DNA of 64,000 nt from Bacteroidaceae bacterium (lineage in GTDB: Bacteria; Bacteroidota; Bacteroidia; Bacteroidales; Bacteroidaceae), in contig JAKSLM010000003.1 in the NCBI GenBank assembly GCA_024401225.1, positions 1 through 64,000 of the forward strand. Direction: 5' to 3'. The notes beneath the pieces were generated by a model, which worked only from the letters and a program-made list of their open reading frames with translations, searched no databases and was not told where the DNA came from. Shown here one piece after another: positions 52,741 through 62,067 of the stretch. A program made the position numbers and the translations under genes. Every line of letters begins with the position of its first letter. Within the stretch, counting starts at the first letter, position 1.

Positions 52741-54060
52741 ATGACTCGATTTCTAACTATACTCATCATACTCTGCTTTAGCCTGACGGCTTCTGCCCAG
52801 CAACATACTGCACAGATCCAACGACTGTATGCACAGTACGACTCCTTGTACGCTCTTCATCAGTACGAGGAGGCATACCACGTGCTTGAACAGATCATGG
52901 ATGTGCAGCGTGAGGATCATCGAGTCAAGATGCAGAAAGGCACCAACCAGCTCAACGAACAGCTCAACAACGAGGATCTGAACCGCAAGCGCGCCGCACA
53001 GGAGAAGGAACTGACCATGCAGCACATCCGACAGTCGGAGTCGGACCGCCTGAAGGCCAAGCTCGAAGCCGATGCTGCCCGCATTGAGAAGAACGCCAAC
53101 GATGCAAAGATCAACAACGAGCAGATACGCTACGAGAACTTAAACAAGAAGTCGGAGATCACCAAGGTGAGGGAGTCTGCCCAGACGGAACGAAGCTATA
53201 AGCGAGCAGAACAGAACGCATTCTTCTCAAAACTCTCCATCATCATAGCCATTGCGGTGCTCATCCTTATGGTCATCATAATATGGTGGGCATACATGAT
53301 TAGGAAGACCAACAAGCGCCTCACTGGTATCATAAACCAGTTTAAGGACATGCGCAACCAGGCTAATGCGGCCAACCAGATGAAGAACATCTTCGTGCAG
53401 AACATGAGTCACGACATCCGCACTCCGCTCAATGCCATCATGGGATTCACTCAGATACTTTCCATCCCTGACCTTCCGCTGAGCAATGAGGAAAAGAAGT
53501 CGTACGAACACCACATACGCAATAGCGCCAACATGCTCACGATGCTTATCGACGACATCCTCAGCATCAGCGACATCGAGAACGGCAACTACGCCTTCAC
53601 CAACGCTACGCACAAGCTCAACACCATAGGTCGCCAAGCCCTTTCGTGCATTGAGTTCCGTGTAAGCGATGCCATAAAACTCTACATGACTTCGGATGTG
53701 GACGACGATTTCACCCTGTTCTGCGACTCACGCCGCGTACAGCAGATACTGATCAACTACCTCTCCAACGCCACCAAGCACACTACGGAGGGAGAGATTC
53801 ATCTGCACATCTCGACCAGCGAGGTGCCTGACATGGTGACATTCTCCGTTACCGATACGGGCACAGGCATTCCTGCAGAACTGGCTGACAAGATCTTCGA
53901 GCGCTTTACAAAGCTCAACGACTACAAGCAGGGTTCCGGCCTCGGTCTCAACATCTGCCGCGTACTGTCAGAGAAGATGGGAGGACGCGTGTACCTCGAC
54001 ACTTCGTACACCAACGGAGCACGATTCAAGCTCGACATTCCGATCAAGAGTGCTTCGTAG
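52741..54060 (+). CDS. Membrane sensor histidine kinase 1
   Basis: The 439-residue protein has a signal peptide (MTRFLTILIILCFSLTASAQ), a short helical sensor region rich in charged coiled-coil residues (30-155), one membrane helix (about 163-183, IIIAIAVLILMVIIIWW) and a cytoplasmic kinase core. HisKA has the phospho-accepting His in NMSHDIRTPLNAIMGF; HATPase has the N box LINYLSNATKHT, G1 DTGTGIPAEL and G2 GSGLGLNICRVL. I start at 52741, where the signal peptide begins; frames extending upstream are only the 21-bp repeats. No receiver domain and no response regulator are nearby. Confidence 0.9.
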   Translation: MTRFLTILIILCFSLTASAQQHTAQIQRLYAQYDSLYALHQYEEAYHVLEQIMDVQREDHRVKMQKGTNQLNEQLNNEDLNRKRAAQEKELTMQHIRQSESDRLKAKLEADAARIEKNANDAKINNEQIRYENLNKKSEITKVRESAQTERSYKRAEQNAFFSKLSIIIAIAVLILMVIIIWWAYMIRKTNKRLTGIINQFKDMRNQANAANQMKNIFVQNMSHDIRTPLNAIMGFTQILSIPDLPLSNEEKKSYEHHIRNSANMLTMLIDDILSISDIENGNYAFTNATHKLNTIGRQALSCIEFRVSDAIKLYMTSDVDDDFTLFCDSRRVQQILINYLSNATKHTTEGEIHLHISTSEVPDMVTFSVTDTGTGIPAELADKIFERFTKLNDYKQGSGLGLNICRVLSEKMGGRVYLDTSYTNGARFKLDIPIKSAS

Positions 54061-54121
54061 TATCAACATCATCCCAATAGAGTAATACACAACCAACCAC
54101 ACAACAGAAAGAAAAGTAAGA

Positions 54122-56254
54122 ATGCAACGCATCATCACCATAATATTAATCATCTTTGCCTGCTGGAGCCCGAAAGCCTCAGCACAGCACAACTTTTTCA
54201 AGATTGATGATGAATGCTACGCCATCTACCTCCGTGCACACCATCTGTACGATGATAGCATACAGTTCAGAGCTGCCATAAAAAAGGGCATCGAGCTGTC
54301 AAGAAAGAAGAAGGACGCAAAGGCTGAAATCATCATGGCATGCGAGGTATTGCAGTTCAACACTATGCACCACAAGCATAAAGCCATGCACGATAGTGCC
54401 AACAGGGTGCGCGAGCTATCGCAGAAGGCAAAACTGTGGCAGTACTTCTACTTCGCCTACCAGACGGAGATTGAGTACGACTACTCCAACAGCCACATGG
54501 CTGAGGGACGCACGCTCATGCAACGAATGCGACTCGAAGCCCTGCATCAGAACGACGTCACCAGCCAATGGTACACGTACAAGACCATGGGATTCATCTA
54601 TCTGCATCAAGGTATTCAGAACCTCGCAGAGAAGTATCTCAACCTCACCATCAGCCTGAACTCGAAACTCAACCCAAGGCAGTCCATCTCGCCTTCGTAC
54701 TGGGCTCTTGCCGAACTGAAGCCTGACCCTCGAGTACGCCTACATCTGTACGAGCAGGCTTTGAGCGCAGCCATCAACGAGCACGACTCCATAATGACCT
54801 ATGCCAACAAGGCCATCGCCTATGGTATGCTCAATGACGACAGTCAGTTTGAGGAGAACTATAAGCTGTTCGTGAGCAAGAACGGACCTATCTCGCCACG
54901 CACCGAGCAGCCAACAGAAAGAGCTCTGCTGGCTCTGCATGAGGCGTTCCTGGGCAACATCGACAAGGCCTACGAAATATGCTACGCCTACCGCAACCAG
55001 AAGGTGTGCCAGGAGGTGCTCATCCACATCTCCATACGTGCCAAGGACTTCAAGCGCGCTTGCGACAACTTCCACGGTTACATCATCTACACAAAAAAGC
55101 AGAACGAGGAGAGCCTCCGCAACCAGATGGAGGAGCTGAGCGCATTTTTCGAGAACGGACGCCTCAAGAACGAGATGGAGGAACAAGAGCTGCGACTCAT
55201 GCAGAGCCGTAAGCGCCAGGCAGAGATAGATCGCGACAACGAACTCTTCATAGCCGACACCATGAAGCTGCAGCTTGCATCATCGAGCCAGGAGATCATC
55301 AACCGTCAGCTTGCACGCGAACAGCACATCAACGATAGCCGCCTCGACACCGAGAAGGCAAGGCGTGAGCGAGTGAAGGCCGAGCAGCTCTCAGAGCAGT
55401 CGCGCCACGAACTCCTCATCACCTCGGTAGCTGCCGCTTCGCTTCTTATCATCGCTGTCATCATTCTGCTCTATGCAGTTCACCAGCGCAGGTCGGCAAA
55501 GAGACTTCGCCGCTACATGTCTGCACTCCACAAGGCAAGTATCGAAACGCGTGAGGCCAACGAGGCAAAGTCGAAGTTCATCCAGAACATGAGCCACGAA
55601 ATCCGCACTCCGCTCAATGCCGTAGTTGGTTTCTCCCAGATCCTCGCAGTCGATGGCATTCCTCTCTCGGACGAGGAACGCTCGGAGTATGGCACACACA
55701 TCTTCAACAATGCCAAGACTCTCAACATGCTCATAGACGATGTACTCAACATCAGCGACATCGAGAGCGGAAAGACAGTCATAAACTATCTGCCTCACAA
55801 CATCAACCAAATATGCCGTAACGTCATAGAGCAATCGCAGTATCGACTGATGAATGGAGTCACCATGACTCACACTACCGATATTCCGGACGACTACATC
55901 ACGGAGATCGATGCACGCCACGTGCAGACGGTTCTCCTCAACCTGATAAGCAACGCATGCAAGTTCACGCAAAAAGGCAGCATCACGCTCCACAGCTCCA
56001 TCAGCGAGCGTCCGGGATCTATCGCATTCCATGTCATCGATACCGGTATCGGAATCCCAGAGGACAAGTTTGAATTCGTCTTCAAGCGATTTGCCAAGAT
56101 CGATGAGTTCCAGCAGGGAGCCGGACTTGGTCTTCCGCTCTGCCGCAACGTGGCCGATGCTCTCGGAGGCAAGGTCTACATCGCTTCTTCATCGCCTGAG
56201 GGTACAGACATGGCTTTCATCATGCCATTGAAGGAATCGCAATCGGAACGATAA
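54122..56254 (+). CDS. Membrane sensor histidine kinase 2 (TPR-type sensor)
   Basis: The 710-residue protein has a signal peptide (residues 1-20, CWSPKASAQ), a 350-residue periplasmic helical region that looks like tetratricopeptide repeats, a coiled coil (EQELRLMQSRKRQ...), one membrane helix (about 435-455, LLIIAVIILLYAV), HisKA (NMSHEIRTPLNAVVGF) and HATPase (LISNACKFTQ, DTGIGIPEDK, GAGLGLPLC). The kinase half is close to its upstream neighbour, suggesting duplication. It follows after 61 bases. No partner regulator is in the window. Confidence 0.9.
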   Translation: MQRIITIILIIFACWSPKASAQHNFFKIDDECYAIYLRAHHLYDDSIQFRAAIKKGIELSRKKKDAKAEIIMACEVLQFNTMHHKHKAMHDSANRVRELSQKAKLWQYFYFAYQTEIEYDYSNSHMAEGRTLMQRMRLEALHQNDVTSQWYTYKTMGFIYLHQGIQNLAEKYLNLTISLNSKLNPRQSISPSYWALAELKPDPRVRLHLYEQALSAAINEHDSIMTYANKAIAYGMLNDDSQFEENYKLFVSKNGPISPRTEQPTERALLALHEAFLGNIDKAYEICYAYRNQKVCQEVLIHISIRAKDFKRACDNFHGYIIYTKKQNEESLRNQMEELSAFFENGRLKNEMEEQELRLMQSRKRQAEIDRDNELFIADTMKLQLASSSQEIINRQLAREQHINDSRLDTEKARRERVKAEQLSEQSRHELLITSVAAASLLIIAVIILLYAVHQRRSAKRLRRYMSALHKASIETREANEAKSKFIQNMSHEIRTPLNAVVGFSQILAVDGIPLSDEERSEYGTHIFNNAKTLNMLIDDVLNISDIESGKTVINYLPHNINQICRNVIEQSQYRLMNGVTMTHTTDIPDDYITEIDARHVQTVLLNLISNACKFTQKGSITLHSSISERPGSIAFHVIDTGIGIPEDKFEFVFKRFAKIDEFQQGAGLGLPLCRNVADALGGKVYIASSSPEGTDMAFIMPLKESQSER

Positions 56255-56320
56255 CCATAACAAGAAACGATAAAGATAAACGATAACGATAACTATAAAA
56301 TAACTACAACCTAACACATC

Positions 56321-57613
56321 ATGAAGAGAATTATTATTGCCATAGCAGCCTTGATGCTGCTTAGCACCCCAACGTTGAAGGCGCAAGCTGTGGATCAGCC
56401 AGCAATTTCCCAAGCGACCGTAACCTACAACAAGCCGGATGGCAAGGATATCTACATCCCTCGCGACCTGCGCAACAACGACTTCACCAACGCCGACTCC
56501 CAATGGAGCTATGCACGATGCGCCTACACCGATGATGTGATCATCTTCTGGGAGAAGCCCTTCGGACCTGATCTCGCACAGGCACCCGACTTGGAAGGTC
56601 AAAACATGAAGGTCGACCTCAACAATCTGCTCGCACGCATTCAGCAGTTCTACGATTACTTCAAGAACGACATGAAGTTCATCAAGCCAGGCAGCAATGC
56701 CGACCGCTACCGCATGATGGTGATGCTCAACTACTCGCTCGAGGGTACTGCCTACGGAGGCGACTACGACAACACCATCGGAGCGCTGTGGATTTCACCA
56801 AACAGAGTGCAGGACAAGAAACTCAACTGCATAGCCCATGAACTGGGACACTCGTTCCAATCGCAGATAGCATGCGACAAGCAGGGCGAGAGCTGGGGAG
56901 GCGGAGGCATCTTCGAAATGGCAAGCCAGTGGATGCTGTTCAACGTCAATCCTGAATGGCCAACTGACGAGAACTACCATTGGAAGGCATTCATCAAGAA
57001 TGCCCACCTGCAGTTCCTCGATTCGGAAAACATCTACCACTCGCCTTACATACTTGAGTACTGGAGCCAAAAGCATGGCCTCACGGTGATAGCCGACCTG
57101 TTCCGCAACGGCAAGCGAGGTGAAGATCCAGCATCGACCTACATGCGCATGTTCAACCTCACTCCCGAGGACTTTGCAAAGGAAGCCGTCGACTGCTACT
57201 CGCGCCTCCTTACCTTCGACTTCGCAGGCAAGCACGAAGCCAACAAGAAGTACGCAGGCGAGTTCGTGAACCAGGAGTCGCTGGAGACATTCGGCGCCAA
57301 CGTGATTCGCCTCAAGCACGAAGGTCACAAGAACATAAAGATAAAGTTCGAAGGCGATGGCGATAAGGCACGCGACGGCTTTGCCTACCGACTGGTAGCC
57401 GTCACTCACGATGCAAAGGCTTACTATGGCGACATCAGCACCAAGTACAAGAGCACGCTGAAGATGTCGCTCCCAGACGATGTGAAGGACGTGTACCTCG
57501 TCATCACAGGCTATCCAAAGGATGGGTACAAGCCTTACACGTTCAACCCATACGACCGCAACTCAAAGAAGGTGGAGCCTCGCCAATACGATTACTTGAT
57601 CAACGGAAAATAA
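56321..57613 (+). CDS. DUF6055-like secreted metalloprotein
   Basis: The 430-residue protein has a signal peptide (residues 1-22, TPTLKAQ) and a zinc-peptidase-like motif CIAHELGHSFQSQ (HExxH) near residue 172, followed by SWGGGGIFEMASQWM, where the Glu could be the third ligand. Such proteins are common in gut Bacteroidales and match my memory of DUF6055. Peptidase activity is not proven. It acts outside the cytoplasm. First of three close genes (gaps of 16 bases and a 4-base overlap). Confidence 0.72.
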   Translation: MKRIIIAIAALMLLSTPTLKAQAVDQPAISQATVTYNKPDGKDIYIPRDLRNNDFTNADSQWSYARCAYTDDVIIFWEKPFGPDLAQAPDLEGQNMKVDLNNLLARIQQFYDYFKNDMKFIKPGSNADRYRMMVMLNYSLEGTAYGGDYDNTIGALWISPNRVQDKKLNCIAHELGHSFQSQIACDKQGESWGGGGIFEMASQWMLFNVNPEWPTDENYHWKAFIKNAHLQFLDSENIYHSPYILEYWSQKHGLTVIADLFRNGKRGEDPASTYMRMFNLTPEDFAKEAVDCYSRLLTFDFAGKHEANKKYAGEFVNQESLETFGANVIRLKHEGHKNIKIKFEGDGDKARDGFAYRLVAVTHDAKAYYGDISTKYKSTLKMSLPDDVKDVYLVITGYPKDGYKPYTFNPYDRNSKKVEPRQYDYLINGK

Positions 57614-57629
57614 TAAAAACAACATAATA

Positions 57630-58169
57630 ATGGCACTAATAAAGACTGTATGCGGCCTCACTCCTCATTGGGGCAAGGACTGCTACTTTTCAGAGAATGC
57701 AACCATAGTAGGCGACGTCACCATGGGCGACGGATGCACAGTATGGTTCAACGCCATCGTACGTGGCGACGTCAACTACATCAAGATTGGCAACCGTGTG
57801 AACATACAGGACGGTTCATGCCTTCACACCTTATATAAAAAAGCAGCCATCGAGATAGGCGACGATGTCACCATAGGCCACAATGTCACCCTGCACGGAT
57901 GCAAGGTGAAGAATGGCGCCCTCATAGGCATGGGAGCCACGGTGCTCGATGATGCCGTGATAGGCGAAGGAGCCATCATCGCAGCTGGTGCGCTGGTGCT
58001 GAAGAACACTCAGATCGGCGATGGTGAACTGTGGGGTGGCGTACCTGCAAAATTCATCAAGAAGGTAGATCCTGACCAAGCAAAGGAACTCAACATAGGC
58101 ATCGCACAGCATTACCTCATGTATGCCGACTGGTATCGCGATTCCACTCCTCAACCAGAACAACAATGA
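57630..58169 (+). CDS. Gamma-carbonic anhydrase family protein (left-handed beta-helix)
   Basis: The 179-residue protein is a hexapeptide-repeat left-handed beta-helix of the YrdA/PaaY group, seen in VGDVTMGDGCTVWFNAIVRGDV, IEIGDDVTIGHNVTLHGCKV and IGMGATVLDDAVIGEGAIIAAGALV. Zinc His appear in GHNVTLHGC. Some members are carbonic anhydrases, others have unknown roles. Ends 4 bases inside the next gene. Confidence 0.9.
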   Translation: MALIKTVCGLTPHWGKDCYFSENATIVGDVTMGDGCTVWFNAIVRGDVNYIKIGNRVNIQDGSCLHTLYKKAAIEIGDDVTIGHNVTLHGCKVKNGALIGMGATVLDDAVIGEGAIIAAGALVLKNTQIGDGELWGGVPAKFIKKVDPDQAKELNIGIAQHYLMYADWYRDSTPQPEQQ

Positions 58170-59110
58170 TTACAAAAATCGACTTCGAATTCGACCGTGT
58201 AGCCAACTACATGGAGTTTGTGCCTTACGACGTAACCCGCAAGGGGCTGTACACCTGCAGCGAATTGTACGAAGGCTACTCGCCCGACCAGCCCAACTCC
58301 TACGCATCGTGCTACGACCAGCAGGTCTACCAGCACTTCCTTGACACAGGCAAGCTGACCGACTATCCACTTGAGTCGCTGGCACGCAGTCAGCACGACT
58401 TCTTCATCCGCAAGGCCATGAATGCCTTCCTCGAGCGCTATGAGAAGAAGAAAGTGGTAGGCGTGATGGGAGGTCACGGCCTGTCGCGTGCCGACGAGAT
58501 GTACCGCAAGGTGGCACTCATCAGCAAGCGCCTCACGGAGCAGGAATACCTCATGGTGACCGGAGGCGGTCCAGGAGCCATGGAAGCCACTCATCTTGGA
58601 GCATGGATGGCTGGACGCACGGATGCTGAGGTCGACAAAGCGATTAGCCTGCTGGCGCAGTCGCCAACGTTCCGCGACGAGGGATGGTTTGAGAGCACCT
58701 TCAAGGTGATGCAGGCCTTTCCGCAGACGAAGGGCTACGATAGCCTCGGAGTGCCTACATGGCTCTACGGCCACGAACCTTCTACCCCATTTGCCACCCA
58801 GATAGCCAAACTCTTTGAGAACAGCGTACGCGAGGACACCATCCTAACCATTACCTACGGAGGCCTCATCTTCTCTCCAGGATCGGCTGGCACCATGCAG
58901 GAGATATTCCAGGAGGCCGTGCAGGATCACTACCAGTCGTTCGGTTTCTCGAGTCCTCTCGTGTTCCTCGGTACCGAATTCTGGACATCGCAAGTACCTG
59001 TCTACCCATTCCTCGAGATGCTGCAGGACAAGGGATGCTACAAGAATCTCCTTCTCAGCATTTCCGACCATGTGGACGAGGTGGTAAAGATTCTCAACGA
59101 TTTCAAATAA
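58166..59110 (+). CDS. LOG family protein (Rossmann-fold nucleotide-binding)
   Basis: The 314-residue protein has the LOG signature pair: VTGGGPGAMEATHLGAW near residue 132 and SPGSAGTMQEIFQEA near 233, where LOG phosphoribohydrolases have GGxGTxxE. It is longer than typical 180-residue cytokinin-activating LOG proteins, with an extra N-terminal 85 residues. Its likely reaction is hydrolysis of a nucleoside monophosphate. The ATG overlaps the previous stop. Confidence 0.8.
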   Translation: MITKIDFEFDRVANYMEFVPYDVTRKGLYTCSELYEGYSPDQPNSYASCYDQQVYQHFLDTGKLTDYPLESLARSQHDFFIRKAMNAFLERYEKKKVVGVMGGHGLSRADEMYRKVALISKRLTEQEYLMVTGGGPGAMEATHLGAWMAGRTDAEVDKAISLLAQSPTFRDEGWFESTFKVMQAFPQTKGYDSLGVPTWLYGHEPSTPFATQIAKLFENSVREDTILTITYGGLIFSPGSAGTMQEIFQEAVQDHYQSFGFSSPLVFLGTEFWTSQVPVYPFLEMLQDKGCYKNLLLSISDHVDEVVKILNDFK

Positions 59111-59113
59111 GGG

Positions 59114-59198
59114 TTCAACTTTCGAAAGTTTCCAACTTGCTCTCGTTGAAATTGAAGAGTGAAGAACGAAGAGTGAAGAATGCAAATTGCACGGCTTT
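59114..59198. repeat. Second copy of the 85-bp dispersed repeat
   Basis: Matches 8713-8797 with a handful of changes (TTCAACTTTCGAAAGTTTCC start) and again begins just after a stop codon. Confidence 0.8.
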
Positions 59199-59315
59199 CT
59201 TCCCGTAAAAGAGGTTGACGATTCCCAAATCCGTCAAAAATTTCCCACAGACGCAATTTATAGCGCAATCATTCCCGTTTTTGCTAATATGGGAATGGTT
59301 GCGTTATAATTGTCT

Positions 59316-59510
59316 TACCTTTGCAATGTCTAAGGGATGCGGGAGCATGTTTTAGGTGAAACAAGTAAACATTTTTTTAAAGATCAACAATAGTTTTTTA
59401 CCAAATTAACAAAGGTGAAGTGTTAACATACTTCGGGGATAACATAAGTAATTGTTTTTGAATCGCAACAGGTCATCGATGAATTAGTTCATCAATGGCC
59501 TGTCACTTTT
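59316..59510 (+). ncRNA. Candidate noncoding RNA, about 180 bases
   Basis: TACCTTTG at 59316-59323 starts a stretch with no usable open frame that ends at a terminator (ACAGGTCATCGATGAA / TTCATCAATGGCCTGT, 59468-59503, then a T-run). It resembles the unit at 47199-47570 in plan. The -33 element is not clear. Predicted transcript about 59330-59510. Confidence 0.45.
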
Positions 59511-59522
59511 TTATGTACTCAT

Positions 59523-59664
59523 ACCCCTTGCAAGGCATCATCAAACTCCTTGCAAGGAATCGTCAAAGTCCTTGCAAGGAAACAGCGAAGTCCTTGCAAG
59601 GAGTTGCCTTACTTATTGCAAGGGATCACCCAACTTATTGCAAGGGGCCACCTCTTCCATTGCA
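59523..59664. repeat. 22-bp tandem array with TCCTTGCAAGGA cores, seven units
   Basis: Cores start at 59526, 59548, 59570, 59592, 59614, 59636 and 59658, exactly 22 bases apart. Units 2-4 are closest to TCCTTGCAAGGA; units 5-6 read TATTGCAAGG and the last is decayed. Same family as 29723-29810. Confidence 0.88.
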
Positions 59665-59669
59665 GATAC

Positions 59670-59769
59670 ATTGTCATATTGTCAATTGTCACGATTGTCA
59701 TTAAGGATTGGAGATTGGCAAAAATAGTGCAAAATAGAAGTATATATTTTAAAATAAAATATATACTTC
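59670..59769. repeat. Left arm of a long palindrome split by the IS element
   Basis: TTGTCATATTGTCAATTGTC onward and AAAATAGAAGTATATATTTT are complementary, in reverse order, to bases 61093-61165 after the IS. Joining the two flanks (one target copy removed) restores a hairpin of about 80 bases per arm, with a five-base loop (AAAAT). Confidence 0.75.
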
Positions 59770-61092
59770 CACTAGTGTCTCTTAAAATTAATTAATTGTT
59801 TTATTTAATATGCTCATGCGCAATTACATAGGTTTTGAAAACCTTGTCGCACTTTTGAAATGCGTACCTTTGCATCCAAATCAAAATTGGAGCAAATATG
59901 CATTCTGGTCACTATGTTTTTGCGCAGATAACCAAGTTCCTCCCGAAGAGGTACTTCGAACGCTTGACGGTCAAGTATGACGATCGTACACGAGGTTGGT
60001 CTCTTACCCATTGGAACCACTTGCTGGTTCTTATGTTCGGGCAGCTGCTTGGATGCAGAAGCCTCAGGGAGCTTACAGATATTACAGTCGCCCATGCTAA
60101 CAAATCGTTCTTCCTCGGCTTTGGGAAAGGTCTTGTCAATAGACAAATTCTTTCCAAAGCGAACTCCATCAGAGATTATCGAATCTTTGAAGAGTTTGCT
60201 TTTCACATGGTGGCTATTGCTCAATCGAAACGCCTTACCAGAGAGTTTGAATTGCATGGAAGATTCTATGCGGTTGACTCCACAACGATTGATCTCTGCC
60301 TGTCCGTTTTCAGATGGGCGAAGTTCAGAACGACCAAGTCTGGAATACGAATCCATACGCAGATTGACATCGTTACGGAGATACCCGTATTTTATAGAAT
60401 CACCAACGCTCAGGTACATGATGTCAACTCCATGGATTGGCTCACATACGAACCTCTTGCATGCTATGTGTTTGATAGAGGGTACTTTGACCTTGCAAGG
60501 CTCTACGAAATCAATTGCTCGGGAGCATTCTTCATCATTCGAGAGAAGTTTCATCCTACTTATGAGATTGAGAGCGGGATTGACTTTGAGGAAAGAGAAG
60601 ATAACGTCCTCCGTGACCAGACTGTTCGCTTCACTGGTAAGAGAAACAAAACGAATTATCCAGCAGCTATCCGACGCATTGTTTACTACTCGCCAGAACT
60701 TAGGCGTACCTTCACATATTACACAAACAATTTCTATCTTGAAGCAAAAAACATTGCGCTCCTTTATAAATACAGGTGGCAGGTTGAGCTGTTCTTCAAG
60801 TGGATCAAGCAGCATCTCCGCGTCAAGACCTTTTGGGGAGAATCCGAGAATGCAGTCCGTATTCAGATACATGTTGCCATCATCACATATTGCCTCATTG
60901 GTATCATCGAACATGACATACAGATTGGTCGTCCCATTGTTGAAGTCATGCGAATTCTGGGCAGTTCTCTGCTCACCATGGATGATATCAGAGACCTGCT
61001 TGAGCCACTCAAACGAACGGAGGACAAGCATGATGATATGCAACTTAGTTTTGACTTTCAATTCGATTAACATAATTTAAGAGACACTAGTG
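59770..61092 (+). mobile_element. IS4-family insertion sequence (complete)
   Basis: The 1323-bp element has perfect 17-bp terminal inverted repeats (CACTAGTGTCTCTTAAA) and is flanked by a 9-bp target duplication ATATACTTC (59761-59769 and 61093-61101). It holds one intact transposase gene, so it appears recent and probably active. Confidence 0.95.
59898..61070 (+). CDS. IS4-family DDE transposase
   Basis: The 390-residue protein carries the DDE catalytic residues: Asp in FYAVDSTTIDL, Asp in CYVFDRGYFDLARL and Glu in the Y-(2)-R-(3)-E-(6)-K signature YRWQVELFFKWIKQHL. The N-terminal part (FLPKRYFERLTVKYDDRTRGWSLTHWNHLLVLMFGQL) is typical of the ISPepr1-like IS4 branch. No frameshift or early stop is seen. 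It cuts and rejoins the element's ends. Confidence 0.95.
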   Translation: MHSGHYVFAQITKFLPKRYFERLTVKYDDRTRGWSLTHWNHLLVLMFGQLLGCRSLRELTDITVAHANKSFFLGFGKGLVNRQILSKANSIRDYRIFEEFAFHMVAIAQSKRLTREFELHGRFYAVDSTTIDLCLSVFRWAKFRTTKSGIRIHTQIDIVTEIPVFYRITNAQVHDVNSMDWLTYEPLACYVFDRGYFDLARLYEINCSGAFFIIREKFHPTYEIESGIDFEEREDNVLRDQTVRFTGKRNKTNYPAAIRRIVYYSPELRRTFTYYTNNFYLEAKNIALLYKYRWQVELFFKWIKQHLRVKTFWGESENAVRIQIHVAIITYCLIGIIEHDIQIGRPIVEVMRILGSSLLTMDDIRDLLEPLKRTEDKHDDMQLSFDFQFD

Positions 61093-61227
61093 ATATACTT
61101 CTATTTTGGGCTTGATGCGCATTTTTCATTTTCTTAATGACAATCATGACAATTGACAATATGACAACGCTCGTTTGCACTTGGGTACAACAATGGACAT
61201 ATGGTTAAAAATAATTGTAATAATGTT

Positions 61228-61257
61228 TTGTCGTTTGAAGAAATAATCGTAACTTTG
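61228..61257 (+). promoter_or_regulatory. Promoter of the thioesterase gene
   Basis: TTG (61228-61230), 19 bases, TAACTTTG (61250-61257), 36 bases before the ATG at 61294. Confidence 0.78.
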
Positions 61258-61293
61258 CAGAAGTAAAAAATAAGATATTTTTTCTTGGCGCAC

Positions 61294-62055
61294 ATGAGCA
61301 ACGAATTACCAAAAATAGGAACCTACCACTTGACAGTCGATCCATTCAATGTCGACTTCACTGGCCACCTCACCATAGGCATGCTTGGCAACCAGCTACT
61401 GAACTGCGCAGGCTTCCATGCCAACGAACGCGGATTTGGCATTTCCCGCCTCAACGAAGAGGACTACACCTGGGTGCTGTCGCGCATGGCAATCGAGTTT
61501 GACGACCTGCCTATGGAGTACCAGCATTTCACAGTCAACACATGGATCGAATCGGTGATGCGCCTCTTCACCGGACGTAATTTCGAGATTCAGGACCAGT
61601 TGGGACGAACCATCGGACACGCCAAGACCATGTGGGCCATGATCAACGTACAGACACGCAAGCCTGCCGACCTCCTATCCATCGGCGATGGCGGCATAGT
61701 GAAGTGGATACATACGGAGAAGGAATGTCCAATCGATGGTCCATCGCGCATCAAGGTAGCTGCCGATCAGCCTTCCGACACCATACGAGTGAAGTACAGC
61801 GACATCGACATCAATGGTCACCTCAACAGCGTACGCTACATAGAGCACATTCTCAACCTCTTCGACCTCAGCTACTACAAGAGCCATTGCATACGCCGAT
61901 TCGAGATTGCATACATTGCCGAGTGCCTGTTTGACGACGAACTCGCTCTATACCAGAGCTGCGACGATGGCGACACTTTCTCGGTCGAGATCCGCAAAAC
62001 GGCAAGCAACGAGGTGGTGTGCAGAAGCAAGATTTGGTTTAAGGAAAGGATCTGA
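61294..62055 (+). CDS. Acyl-ACP thioesterase (FatA/FatB-like)
   Basis: The 253-residue protein has two hot-dog domains. The N-terminal one holds GHLTIGMLGNQLLNCAGFHANERGFG and the C-terminal one SDIDINGHLNSVRYIEHILNLF, where Asn and His belong to the catalytic set of plant-type thioesterases. It should release fatty acids from acyl carrier protein. I start at the ATG 61294; a TTG nine bases upstream is less likely. Confidence 0.9.
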   Translation: MSNELPKIGTYHLTVDPFNVDFTGHLTIGMLGNQLLNCAGFHANERGFGISRLNEEDYTWVLSRMAIEFDDLPMEYQHFTVNTWIESVMRLFTGRNFEIQDQLGRTIGHAKTMWAMINVQTRKPADLLSIGDGGIVKWIHTEKECPIDGPSRIKVAADQPSDTIRVKYSDIDINGHLNSVRYIEHILNLFDLSYYKSHCIRRFEIAYIAECLFDDELALYQSCDDGDTFSVEIRKTASNEVVCRSKIWFKERI

Positions 62056-62067
62056 CGCCTAATATCC

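Noticed and set aside
59523-59664. CRISPR array
   Set aside because: The shared core is only about 12 bases, the variable part 10 bases, and there are no cas genes.
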